64,000 nt of DNA from Thermosynechococcus sp. CL-1. GTDB lineage: Bacteria; Cyanobacteriota; Cyanobacteriia; Thermosynechococcales; Thermosynechococcaceae. Positions within the stretch are counted from its first letter, which is position 1, and each line of letters starts with the position of its first letter. The position numbers were made by a program, and so were the translations under genes. The notes under the pieces are model-generated. The model saw nothing but the letters and a program-made list of their open reading frames with translations, was not told the DNA's origin and made no database searches. Shown here piece after piece: positions 37,748-45,943 of the stretch. The stretch is from the NCBI RefSeq assembly GCF_008386235.1, contig NZ_CP040671.1, positions 870,001 through 934,000 of the forward strand, given 5' to 3'.

Positions 37748-39562
37748 ATGCCAGAGTCTGCTGCCCCTATCCACCTCCCCAAAACCAGTGAGTCGGAGCA
37801 GCTGAAGCGGATTCGCCACACCAGTGCCCACATTCTGGCCATGGCAGTCCAGAAGCTGTTTCCCAAGGCGCAGGTTACAATTGGTCCTTGGATTGAGAAT
37901 GGGTTTTATTACGATTTTGACCACCCCGAACCCTTCAGTGAAAAAGACCTGAAGCTCATTGAGAAGGAGATGGTCAAGATCATTAAACGCAAGTTACCAG
38001 TGATCCGTGAGGAAGTAACCCGTGAGGAAGCTGAGCGGCGTATCCGCGAACTGGGAGAACCCTATAAGCTAGAAATTCTCCAAGACCTCGAAGAGCCAAT
38101 TACGATTTACCACCTCGGCGATGAGTGGTGGGATCTGTGCGCCGGCCCCCATGTGGAAAACACCGGTGAGATTAACCCCAAGGCGATCGCCCTCGAAAGT
38201 GTTGCTGGGGCCTACTGGCGCGGCGATGAAACCAAAGCCCAACTGCAGCGCATTTATGGCACTGCTTGGGAAACCCCTGAGCAACTGGCGGAGTATAAAC
38301 GCCGCAAGGAAGAAGCCCTGCGCCGCGACCACCGCAAACTGGGCAAAGAGCTGGGTCTCTTTATCTTTGCTGATCCTGTAGGACCAGGGCTACCCCTGTG
38401 GACTCCTAAGGGAACGATTCTACGCTCAACCCTCGAGGAATTTCTCAGAAAAGAGCAAATGAAGCGGGGATATCTACCGGTGGTGAGTCCGCACATTGCC
38501 CGTGTGGATCTATTTAAGACCTCCGGCCACTGGCAAAAGTACAAAGAGGATATGTTTCCTCTGATGGCTGAAGATGCTGAGGCTGCTGCCCACGAGCAGG
38601 GCTTTGTTCTCAAGCCCATGAACTGTCCCTTCCACATTCAAATCTACAAAAGTGAGCTGCGCTCCTATCGCGACTTACCCCTGCGGCTGGCGGAATTTGG
38701 TACCGTCTATCGCTATGAGCAGTCGGGAGAATTGGGAGGCTTGACACGGGTGCGGGGCTTTACCGTTGATGACTCCCACCTCTTTGTCACCCCAGAGCAG
38801 TTGGATGTCGAGTTTTTGAATGTGGTTGACCTCATTCTCTCGGTCTTCCGCTGTCTGCGTCTGAATAAGTTCAAGGCACGGTTGAGCTTCCGCGATCCCA
38901 AATCCGATAAGTACATTGGCTCCGACGAGGCTTGGTCAAAGGCGGAGTCAGCAATTCAGCGAGCGGTAGAACAGTTGGGCATGGAGCATTTCTTGGGGAT
39001 TGGGGAGGCCGCCTTCTATGGGCCGAAACTAGACTTTATCTTTGAGGATGCTCTCGGTCGTGAGTGGCAGTTGGGAACGGTTCAGGTGGACTACAATTTG
39101 CCTGAGCGCTTTGATTTGGAATACGTTGCTGAGGACAATACCCGCCGCCGACCAGTGATGATTCACCGTGCCCCCTTTGGCTCGCTGGAGCGGCTCATTG
39201 GCATTCTCATTGAGGAGTATGCAGGGGATTTCCCCTTCTGGCTGGCACCAGAGCAAGTGCGCCTGTTGCCCGTGGGGGATGAGCAACGCCCCTATGCCGA
39301 ACGTGTGGCCGCTCAACTGCGAGAGCAGGGTGTGCGCGTGAGCGTGGATCGCAGTGGCGATCGCCTAGGTAAACAAATCCGCAATGCTGAAACCCAGAAA
39401 ATTCCCGTGATGGGCATTGTGGGTGCCAAGGAAGTCGAAAGCGAGACCGTGAGTATCCGCACCCGTGCTGCAGGCGATGTCGGCGCCTTGCCGGTTAAAC
39501 AACTGATCGAGAAACTGACATCGGCAATGAATGCAATGGATGCCGAGATTCAGTGGCAGTAG
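37748..39562 (+). CDS. thrS: Threonyl-tRNA synthetase
   Basis: Class II synthetase of 604 aa, ATG at 37748. It lacks the TGS domain of E. coli ThrRS and begins just before the editing domain, a form I associate with cyanobacteria. The editing site has HTSAHIL (HxxxH) and DLCAGPHV. The catalytic core has the zinc cysteine in KPMNCPFHIQIY, motif 2 near RYEQSGELGGLTRVRGF and motif 3 near HRAPFGSLERLIGILIE. The C-terminal anticodon-binding domain is intact. A diverged, frameshifted copy of its last about 75 codons lies 4.4 kb downstream. Confidence 0.95.
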   Translation: MPESAAPIHLPKTSESEQLKRIRHTSAHILAMAVQKLFPKAQVTIGPWIENGFYYDFDHPEPFSEKDLKLIEKEMVKIIKRKLPVIREEVTREEAERRIRELGEPYKLEILQDLEEPITIYHLGDEWWDLCAGPHVENTGEINPKAIALESVAGAYWRGDETKAQLQRIYGTAWETPEQLAEYKRRKEEALRRDHRKLGKELGLFIFADPVGPGLPLWTPKGTILRSTLEEFLRKEQMKRGYLPVVSPHIARVDLFKTSGHWQKYKEDMFPLMAEDAEAAAHEQGFVLKPMNCPFHIQIYKSELRSYRDLPLRLAEFGTVYRYEQSGELGGLTRVRGFTVDDSHLFVTPEQLDVEFLNVVDLILSVFRCLRLNKFKARLSFRDPKSDKYIGSDEAWSKAESAIQRAVEQLGMEHFLGIGEAAFYGPKLDFIFEDALGREWQLGTVQVDYNLPERFDLEYVAEDNTRRRPVMIHRAPFGSLERLIGILIEEYAGDFPFWLAPEQVRLLPVGDEQRPYAERVAAQLREQGVRVSVDRSGDRLGKQIRNAETQKIPVMGIVGAKEVESETVSIRTRAAGDVGALPVKQLIEKLTSAMNAMDAEIQWQ

Positions 39563-39579
39563 CTAGAGGTTAACTCATT

Positions 39580-40362
39580 ATGACCTATCCTTTTATATCA
39601 ATTATTACGGCAACTCTCAATGTCGAAGATACGATTACTCGAACCATTAAAAGCCTTCAAGATCAAACGGATAAAAACTTTGAATGGATTATTGGAGATG
39701 GTGAATCAACTGATAATACCATTAGTATTATTCAATCTACAAAGGGCTTAAATATCAAAATTATCTCAGAACCAGATTTTAGTTTATATCATGCGATCAA
39801 TAAATCACTTAAAATTGCAAGTGGAGATTATTATCTTGTTTTAGGTGCTGGAGATGTACTAGAACAGAATGCAATAGAGTTGTTTAGAAAAGCTACTTGC
39901 TCTACGAAAGCAGATATACTATCAGCACATGTGTGGTTAGGTAAACGATTAAGGCGCCCTAATAGAGGAAGACCGTATTTGTTTTCAGCCGGAGCCTACA
40001 TATCTTCCCATGCTGTTGGTACTCTAATTAAAACCGATCTTCATAGGCAACTAGGATACTATTCCTATAGATTTCCAGTTGGCGCAGACTACTTCTTTAT
40101 CAAAACTGCTATTCAAAATGGCTGTAAGTTTCACGGATGCGATTTTATTGCCGGAGAATTTATGCTTGGCGGTATTTCATCAACTGATAAATTATCAGTT
40201 GTATGTGATGTCTTCCGTTTACAGGTAGAAACTGGAGAAAACTTGCTTTTACAAATATTAATTCTTATTTGTGCTTTATTTATTCGAGTTGTTATTCCTA
40301 AGTACATACCTTCTCTAATATGGGGTACAAGCACGAGTGCTAAATCCGCAAACGAAGCTTAA
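39580..40362 (+). CDS. Family 2 glycosyltransferase, AT-rich
   Basis: GT-A-fold glycosyltransferase of 260 aa. It begins MTYPFISIITATLNVEDTI; IGDGESTDNTISII is the nucleotide-sugar/DxD-region signature, and GAGDVLEQNAIELF follows. A C-terminal hydrophobic stretch (LLLQILILICALFIRVVI) suggests membrane association. Likely donor/acceptor unknown; WcaA-type polysaccharide enzymes are closest in style. The gene is clearly AT-richer than its neighbours and I see no GCGATCGC site in it, suggesting acquisition. It starts 17 nt after thrS, inside the segment bounded by the thrS 3' duplicate. Confidence 0.88.
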   Translation: MTYPFISIITATLNVEDTITRTIKSLQDQTDKNFEWIIGDGESTDNTISIIQSTKGLNIKIISEPDFSLYHAINKSLKIASGDYYLVLGAGDVLEQNAIELFRKATCSTKADILSAHVWLGKRLRRPNRGRPYLFSAGAYISSHAVGTLIKTDLHRQLGYYSYRFPVGADYFFIKTAIQNGCKFHGCDFIAGEFMLGGISSTDKLSVVCDVFRLQVETGENLLLQILILICALFIRVVIPKYIPSLIWGTSTSAKSANEA

Positions 40363-40468
40363 TGTCCCCGTTGCGTGGATTGTTGCGCCATCCTACAACT
40401 GAGGGATTATCCTCCTTCGTAAAGGTGTTCTCTAGCAACCAGTCCAGCTTTTGCTGCTGTAGTCCCAT
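40340..40468 (-). pseudogene. Short protein-like remnant, 42 codons
   Basis: A minus-strand frame from an ATG at 40468 to a TAG at 40340 reads MGLQQQKLDWLLENTF and later VVGWRNNPRNGDIKLRLRI. The same frame stays open upstream into the sufE 3' end. The composition is convincingly protein-like and looks like the C-terminus of a longer lost protein. It overlaps the glycosyltransferase end by 23 nt. The family is not recognised. It may mark a recombination junction. Confidence 0.35.
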
Positions 40469-40479
40469 CAGCTGAGGCT

Positions 40480-40923
40480 TTAAGTGTGACACGAAGTCTC
40501 GGCCAAGTGATACGCTAGGGCTTTCATCGTTCGAAAAATGTTGTAAAAGCCATTGGCTCGCGAGGGGGTTAAGCTGACATTTAGTCCGGTTTGCTGAATA
40601 AAGTCAGGTTTTAACTGCAGGATTTCTGCAGGTGTCAACCCACTCAACCCTTCAACCAATAGCCCCACCAATCCCTTCGTTACCTGAGCGTCAGAATCCC
40701 CCTGAAAAATCACCTTGCCCTGCTCTAAAGAAGCCGTCACGTACACTTGGGAGACACAGCCGGGCACGCGGTTGGCGGCGACCTTCTGCTCCTCAGGAAA
40801 TGGCGGCAGGCGCTTTGCAAAGCTCAGCAAGTATTCATAGCGCCGCTTTGGATCTGAGATCTGTTGGAACCGCTGAACAATGCGATCGAGGGAAGCCGGT
40901 AAAGGCTGGCAGGCAGAGGGCAT
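40480..40923 (-). CDS. sufE: SufE-family sulfur acceptor protein
   Basis: Protein of 147 aa that accepts persulfide from a SufS-type cysteine desulfurase for Fe-S cluster assembly. The sulfur-accepting cysteine is C56 in NRVPGCVSQVYV. IVQRFQQISDPKRRYEYLL and FIQQTGLNVSLTPSRANGFYNIFRTM are family-conserved. Length is usual. No suf genes adjoin it; it lies between the foreign-looking glycosyltransferase and metE, on the opposite strand. Confidence 0.92.
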   Translation of the reverse strand: MPSACQPLPASLDRIVQRFQQISDPKRRYEYLLSFAKRLPPFPEEQKVAANRVPGCVSQVYVTASLEQGKVIFQGDSDAQVTKGLVGLLVEGLSGLTPAEILQLKPDFIQQTGLNVSLTPSRANGFYNIFRTMKALAYHLAETSCHT

Positions 40924-41089
40924 ATTGACTTAGAAGAACGCTGCTGAGAAAAATGATAACCACTTCTGATTTTACCCTCAGCAGTTGCACAATAACGGCA
41001 GCAGTCAACCTAGGGGCGGCTTTTCATGCCAATAGACCGCCGTGCTCTTACCCTTAACTCGTAACTTGTGTTAGCCTTTAATGTACTTA

Positions 41090-41212
41090 CTCGGTTCTGG
41101 TGGGGATCAGCCATCAGACGCAAGGGGGAAAGTGCAGTGCAAATCTGCCGCTGTCCCGCAGCTGTGATGAGAGGCACTACTCTCTCAGTCAGAATGCCCG
41201 CCGAGTTGTGAA
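41090..41212 (+). promoter_or_regulatory. Cobalamin riboswitch upstream of metE
   Basis: The conserved B12-aptamer core is recognisable: GGGGGAAAGTGCAGTGCAAA (about 41134-41153), the B12 box CCGCTGTCCCGCAGCTGTGA (41148-41167 region) and the closing AGTCAGAATGCCCGCC (41187-41202). It lies about 300 nt before the metE ATG on the same strand. In this family cobalamin binding usually represses expression, which fits control of the B12-independent methionine synthase. Boundaries are approximate. Confidence 0.9.
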
Positions 41213-41510
41213 TGTCGTTATGCCAACATCTGCGAGGTACAGATGATGTTCTTCATGCTTCAATTTTCATTAATTTGCCTAGGTAAAGACCCCCCCTACC
41301 GCTCTTTTCTGGCAAGGTTCCTGCCGTTACTGTAGCACAAGTGATTTTGGAGATTTTCAAGTACCTACAAGCACCTAGACAAGGGCTCCTCTTGCAGTGA
41401 CCCACGCTAGGTTCTGCTGATGATGCTGGAAGTGCACTGCTTGTTGGACTGAAAACAGCCAGCTTTCATTGTCTATTGAGAGAACTGTCAACACTCAGGG
41501 TACCATAACA
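41213..41510 (+). other. Leader between riboswitch and metE
   Basis: About 300 nt between the aptamer and the metE ATG. A C-rich block (GACCCCCCCTACC near 41289) and a GGCAAGGTTCCTGCCG hairpin near 41314-41329 could belong to the expression platform, but I cannot fold it reliably. No ORF of note. Confidence 0.45.
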
Positions 41511-43763
41511 ATGACCATTCAGACTGCAACGCTAGGCTACCCCCGTATTGGTAAAAATCGCGAGCTGAAAAAGGCATTGGAAGCCTTTTGGAATGGTAAA
41601 TCCAATCAAGAAAATTTACTACAAACGGTTCAAGATATTGAATTGGCAAATTGGCAAACGCAACTGCAGGCTGGCATTGATCGCATTGGCGTTGGCGATA
41701 CCAGTTTTTACGATCCCGTTCTCGACTGGAGTGTCCGCCTCGGCCTCATCCCACAGCGGTATCAAGCCTTTACAGGGTTGGAGCAATACTTTGCAATGGC
41801 TCGCGGTCGAGAGGGAATTCCAGCCCTTGAGATGACCAAATGGTTTGACACCAACTATCACTACTTGGTTCCCGAAATGAGTCAGCCTCTTCAGGCAGCA
41901 GACTTTAGTGATTTTCTGGGGATCATCGGTCGCGCCCAAAAGGTCTTGGGCGATCGCGCCGTTCCCATGGTGCTAGGGCCTTTAACCCTGCTACGGCTGA
42001 GTCGGCTGCAGATGAATCTAGAGGAAGCGTTGTCTTGCCTAGTGGAGCGCTATCTTATCCTGTTGGCTGAATTGAAGAACCTAGGGGTGGTTGAGGTACA
42101 AATCCACGAACCTGCCTTGGTTTTTGGGGACACCAACAACTTCAGGGAATTGTATGAATCAACATTTGATGCGCTTTGTCAAGTTGGTTTGCCGATTTAC
42201 CTAGTGACCTACTTTGATGATCTCGGCGCTGCCTATCCTTGGGTGGTGACGTTGCCCGTAGCCGGCATTAGTCTAGATTTTACCCGTGGGCAGAACTTGG
42301 CATTATTGCAGCAGTTTAGTTTCCCAAGGGATAAACAGCTGGGGGTGGGTATTGTGGATGCCCGAAACATTTGGAAAATTTGCCCAGAACTTGTTGTGTC
42401 AACCTTAGCAGCGATTCAGGGTATCACAACCAATATCCGGTTGCACCCCTCAGCCTCTTTACAATTTGTCCCCTACGATGCAGCACGAGAAGTGAAGTTA
42501 CCAGAGCCATTGCGGCGGGTGTTGAGTTTTGCCGAACAAAAGTTGGATGAGGTGGTGCTATTGGCCCAGACGCTGCAGGAGAGTCCCAAAGCCCTTGCCC
42601 AGCACCCCCAATTAGCAGAGATTGAAGCCCAGTGGCAGGCCTTTAAGGAATTTAGGCCTGTGAATCCAGCGGTACAACAGCGGCTGCGCAATTTAACCGT
42701 CAACGATCTGAAACGGGCTATGCCCTATGAACAACGCCGCCAACTGCAGCCCACCTTACCGCTCTTTCCGACAACTACCATTGGTTCTTTTCCGCAAACC
42801 CCAGAAGTGCGGCAATTGCGGGTGAAGCTCAAGCGCGGAGAAATCACCCTTGCGGAGTACCAAGCAGCAATTGATGCTGAAATTGCCAAATGCATTCGAT
42901 TGCAGGAAGAAATTGGCTTGGATGTATTGGTGCATGGCGAATTTGAACGCACCGACATGGTGGAATTCTTTGGCCAGAAGCTCACTGGTTTTGCCTTTAC
43001 CGAACACGGCTGGGTGCAAAGCTATGGCAGTCGCTGTGTGCGTCCACCCATTATTTATGGGGATGTAGCGCGAACCGAGCCAATGACGGTGCGAGAGTTT
43101 AAGGTGGCGCAATCGTTGACACAAAAAATCGTCAAGGGTATGCTGACGGGCCCTGTGACCATGATTAACTGGTCCTTTACCCGCACTGATATTCCGCGTA
43201 GCGAACAGGCGATGCAGATTGCCCTGGCTCTACGGGATGAAGTGGCCGATTTAGAAGCTGCTGGGGCAAAGATTATCCAGATTGATGAACCCGCTTTACG
43301 GGAAGGATTACCCCTGAAGCCGGAACGTTGGCAGGAGTACTTGGCTTGGGCCGTCGATGCGTTTCGGTTGGCGGCTGGTGTGGCTAAGCCAGAAACCCAA
43401 ATTCATACCCACATGTGCTATTCGGAGTTTGGCGACATTATTCAACATATCGAGCGCCTAGATGCAGATGTGTTGTCCATTGAAAATAGCCGCAGTAACA
43501 ATGAAACGCTGTTTGAAATTACTGATGCCGGCTATCAAAAGCAGGTGGGCAATGGTGTTTATGATGTTCATAGTCCGGCAGTTCCCACTGTTGAGCAGAT
43601 GGTTCAGCAGCTGGAGACTGCGATCGCCCATCTACCCAGTGACCAGATTTGGGTTAACCCAGACTGCGGTCTGAAAACCCGTCGCTGGGAGGAGGTGATT
43701 CCCTCTCTGAAAAACATGGTGGCAGCCGCCCAGCAATTGCGAGGGGCTCGTCTTACCAACTGA
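41511..43763 (+). CDS. metE: Cobalamin-independent methionine synthase
   Basis: Transfers methyl from 5-methyltetrahydrofolate polyglutamate to homocysteine, 750 aa. The ATG at 41511 is preferred over a TTG at 41469. It begins MTIQTATLGYPRIGKNRELKKALE. The C-terminal barrel carries the zinc ligands in HTHMCYSEFGDI and NPDCGLKTRRWEE; TTTIGSFPQTPEVR and HGEFERTDMVEFFGQ are family blocks. The upstream cobalamin riboswitch predicts repression when B12 is sufficient. It lies inside the segment ending at the partial thrS duplicate. Confidence 0.95.
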   Translation: MTIQTATLGYPRIGKNRELKKALEAFWNGKSNQENLLQTVQDIELANWQTQLQAGIDRIGVGDTSFYDPVLDWSVRLGLIPQRYQAFTGLEQYFAMARGREGIPALEMTKWFDTNYHYLVPEMSQPLQAADFSDFLGIIGRAQKVLGDRAVPMVLGPLTLLRLSRLQMNLEEALSCLVERYLILLAELKNLGVVEVQIHEPALVFGDTNNFRELYESTFDALCQVGLPIYLVTYFDDLGAAYPWVVTLPVAGISLDFTRGQNLALLQQFSFPRDKQLGVGIVDARNIWKICPELVVSTLAAIQGITTNIRLHPSASLQFVPYDAAREVKLPEPLRRVLSFAEQKLDEVVLLAQTLQESPKALAQHPQLAEIEAQWQAFKEFRPVNPAVQQRLRNLTVNDLKRAMPYEQRRQLQPTLPLFPTTTIGSFPQTPEVRQLRVKLKRGEITLAEYQAAIDAEIAKCIRLQEEIGLDVLVHGEFERTDMVEFFGQKLTGFAFTEHGWVQSYGSRCVRPPIIYGDVARTEPMTVREFKVAQSLTQKIVKGMLTGPVTMINWSFTRTDIPRSEQAMQIALALRDEVADLEAAGAKIIQIDEPALREGLPLKPERWQEYLAWAVDAFRLAAGVAKPETQIHTHMCYSEFGDIIQHIERLDADVLSIENSRSNNETLFEITDAGYQKQVGNGVYDVHSPAVPTVEQMVQQLETAIAHLPSDQIWVNPDCGLKTRRWEEVIPSLKNMVAAAQQLRGARLTN

Positions 43764-43802
43764 GGATCTGTTGTTGCTGCCAGCGCACCGTTGCCCCCTT
43801 AA

Positions 43803-43852
43803 AATCGCAGGATTTTTCCACCACTCAAAACTGCGTTTCCATTCCTGCGATT
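43803..43852. repeat. 10-bp perfect inverted repeat
   Basis: AATCGCAGGA at 43803-43812 is the exact reverse complement of TCCTGCGATT at 43843-43852, separated by 30 nt, in the gap after metE. It could be a weak terminator (the left arm runs into TTTTT) or a remnant of a small mobile element. Not otherwise explained. Confidence 0.5.
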
Positions 43853-43939
43853 AGCGGGGCAATGCTTGTAAGAAGGCTGCGCCATGCCTAAAGACCTGCT
43901 CCATGATTGGTAGGGGCACCTGACCTCGGCTGATGGGAC

Positions 43940-44169
43940 ATCCGCATGAGTGTGAATCGTACGGGCGATCGCTAGGTCAACAAATCCGCAATGCTGAAAC
44001 CCAGAAAATTCCTGTGATGGGCATTATCGGTGCCAAGGAAGTCGAAAGCGAGACCGTAAGTATCCGCACCCGTGCAGCAAAAGATGTCAGCGCTTTCCCT
44101 GTTAAGGAACTGGTTGAAAAACTCACCTCTGCCATGACTGCGATGGATGCCGATATTCAGTGGCAATAG
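43940..44169 (+). pseudogene. thrS 3'-end duplicate, frameshifted
   Basis: Aligned over about 225 nt with the end of thrS (39337-39562). The first segment reads IRMSVNRTGDR like the intact gene (VRVSVDRSGDR). A one-base deletion at GGCGATCGC-TAGG then shifts the frame. The rest is QIRNAETQKIPVMGI through MDADIQWQ and the same ending CAGTGGCA(A/G)TAG. By eye nucleotide identity is roughly 85 percent. It contains only the end of the anticodon-binding domain, so it cannot be a functional synthetase. Confidence 0.92.
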
Positions 44170-44240
44170 TGGGCAATTGATCTACAGGGCAGTTGACCTC
44201 GCCTTTAATAGTTTGTCAAAATGAGCGGCGAGTGGTTTTC

Positions 44241-44273
44241 GCGATCGCGTAGCGTACCCTTCGGGTAATCGCT
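44241..44273. repeat. HIP1-associated palindromic repeat fragment
   Basis: A GCGATCGC octamer is followed by GTAGCGTACCCTTCGGGTAATCGCT. The TACCCTTCGGGTA hairpin with GTAGCG/CGCT-type arms resembles a dispersed short repeat common in cyanobacterial intergenic DNA (from memory). It lies in the 128-nt gap before the nitroreductase gene. Confidence 0.5.
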
Positions 44274-44297
44274 CTAATCAATTCTCTAGGGAACAGA

Positions 44298-44954
44298 ATG
44301 ACTGAAGCACCGATTTCACCAACAACGGTTTTGCAACAACTGCAATGGCGCTACGCCACGAAGAAATTTGACCCCAATCGCAAAATTCCTGCGGATCTGT
44401 GGCAAACACTTCTACAAAGTCTGGTACTGGCTCCTTCTTCCTTTGGCCTGCAACCGTGGAAGTTTTACGTCATTGAGACGCCTGAGCTACGCCAAGCCCT
44501 GCTCCCCCACACTTGGAATCAACGACAGGTGGTGGATGCCTCCCACTTAGTGGTATTTGCCATTAAAACCAATCTCAATGCTACGGACGTTGATCGCTAC
44601 CTTGCACGGCAAGCGGAAGTCCACCAAACCGCAGTGGAAAATCTGCAAAAGTATGGGGACTTGGTCAAGGGCTTTTTGCACTCACCCCCCTACCCCCTCA
44701 ATGTTGATGAATGGTCAACCCGCCAAGTCTATATTGCTTTGGGTCAGTTTATGGTGACGGCGGCGCTGCTGGGCATTGACACCTGCCCGATGGAGGGTTT
44801 CTTGCCCCAAGAATATGATCGCCTTCTCGGTCTACCTACCCAAGGTTATCATGCCGTCGTTCTATGTGCAGCGGGCTATCGAGCGGCCGATGACAACTAT
44901 GCGACTTTGCCCAAGGTACGCTATCCCCTAGAGGCAGTCGTGGAAGTGCGCTAA
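44298..44954 (+). CDS. Nitroreductase-family NAD(P)H oxidoreductase
   Basis: FMN-binding protein of 218 aa. The N-terminal WRYATKKFDPNRKIP and LVLAPSSFGLQPWKFYVI are the FMN-contacting segments of the NfsB/YfkO type, and CAAGYRAADDNYATLPKVRYP lies near the C-terminus. It reduces nitro compounds, quinones or flavins; physiological substrate unknown. ATG at 44298 after AGGGA. It stands alone on + downstream of the thrS fragment. Confidence 0.9.
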   Translation: MTEAPISPTTVLQQLQWRYATKKFDPNRKIPADLWQTLLQSLVLAPSSFGLQPWKFYVIETPELRQALLPHTWNQRQVVDASHLVVFAIKTNLNATDVDRYLARQAEVHQTAVENLQKYGDLVKGFLHSPPYPLNVDEWSTRQVYIALGQFMVTAALLGIDTCPMEGFLPQEYDRLLGLPTQGYHAVVLCAAGYRAADDNYATLPKVRYPLEAVVEVR

Positions 44955-45017
44955 GGTTCACGAATTGACCCCGCTGGACATAGGCTAAGCTAGAAATAGC
45001 TCGGTACTCGCCTTTGT

Positions 45018-45632
45018 ATGTCTTTGCACACCGATGATCCCATTGACCACAATTTAGTTGATTTAGAAATCGTTCCCGCCAAAGAAGAAGAGCGCTCTGA
45101 ACCCACTAACATCATTATTCGCGAGATGGGCATTGATGACATTGCCCCCGTGTTTCACCTTGGCGAGGAACTCTTCACCAGTGATCTGTATCCCTCGCTC
45201 TATCGCATCTGGGATGAGTGGGAGGTCATTGGTTTCTATAACACCGATCCCGAATACTGTCTGGTGGCCGAGGCGGATTCTCAGGTGGTCGGGTTCATCT
45301 TGGGCACCATTATTAGCAAAGCCCCATGGGTGTATGGCTACATTAACTGGCTGGGGGTGCATCCCCACTATCAGCGGCGGGGCATTGCCGATAAGCTGGT
45401 GGATAAGCTCATCGAGCGGATGATTGAGGAGGGGGCGCGATTTATGCTGGTGGATACCGATCCGGCCAACACGCCCGCAGTAAAGTTTTTTACCCGTAAG
45501 GGTTTTGGCAATCCGCGGCGGCATGTCTTTTTTTCGTTAAACTTAACCAAGCACGAAATCTATGGCCGGCTGATTGCCTACGAGCGCGATCGCTCCGAGC
45601 GGTTGACCTATCGCCGTCCCCGCCGCCGCTAG
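45018..45632 (+). CDS. GNAT-family N-acetyltransferase
   Basis: Protein of 204 aa. After an acidic N-terminal 30 residues the GNAT core has IIREMGIDDIAPVFHL, VGFILGTII, the acetyl-CoA loop in LGVHPHYQRRGIADKLVDKL (Q/RxxGxG/A) and ARFMLVDTDPANTPAVKFFTRKGF. This resembles RimI-like acetyltransferases, but the substrate is not known. The C-terminus is Arg-rich (RRPRRR). Followed 41 nt later by a small gene on the same strand. Confidence 0.88.
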   Translation: MSLHTDDPIDHNLVDLEIVPAKEEERSEPTNIIIREMGIDDIAPVFHLGEELFTSDLYPSLYRIWDEWEVIGFYNTDPEYCLVAEADSQVVGFILGTIISKAPWVYGYINWLGVHPHYQRRGIADKLVDKLIERMIEEGARFMLVDTDPANTPAVKFFTRKGFGNPRRHVFFSLNLTKHEIYGRLIAYERDRSERLTYRRPRRR

Positions 45633-45673
45633 AAAGCTGAAATCTAGATAGTCGTTCCTTGGAGGTGTCTGCC

Positions 45674-45943
45674 TTGGTGACTCTTTCTTCTGCCCCCTCA
45701 GATGAGATTCCTGTTCCTGCCCACATCCATTACGAGCTAGTGCTGCAAATTTTGGAACAGGTCTCGTTGCCCGCCCTCCCTCCCCACTCCAGTGGTTACC
45801 AGCAACTCCATAGCGCTGCTATTCATCTACGCAAAGCCCTGCGGCTACAAAAGCAGTTTGAGGAGGAATGGCAATTGAGGGGTGGCAGTGTGGAGTACCA
45901 ATGGTCGCTGAATCGCGATCGCCCCCCAGCTCAGAGCAAGTAA
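45674..45943 (+). CDS. Small helical protein of unknown function, about 89 aa
   Basis: Likely started at the TTG at 45674 or GTG at 45677, 7-10 nt after a strong GGAGGT at 45661; no ATG is available. The product has HIHYELVLQILEQVSLPALP and an alpha-helical AIHLRKALRLQKQFEEEWQLRG. It overlaps the 3' end of the convergent menA gene by 13 nt. Family not recognised; coding is supported mainly by the ribosome site and sequence character. Confidence 0.65.
   Translation: MVTLSSAPSDEIPVPAHIHYELVLQILEQVSLPALPPHSSGYQQLHSAAIHLRKALRLQKQFEEEWQLRGGSVEYQWSLNRDRPPAQSK

Noticed and set aside
41279-41345. Second riboswitch-like element in the metE leader
   Set aside because: The C-rich block and short hairpin match no conserved core and probably belong to the cobalamin expression platform.
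43933-44169. 78-codon frame as a stand-alone anticodon-binding protein
   Set aside because: Its start lies in a frameshifted part of the thrS copy; a pseudogene explains it better.
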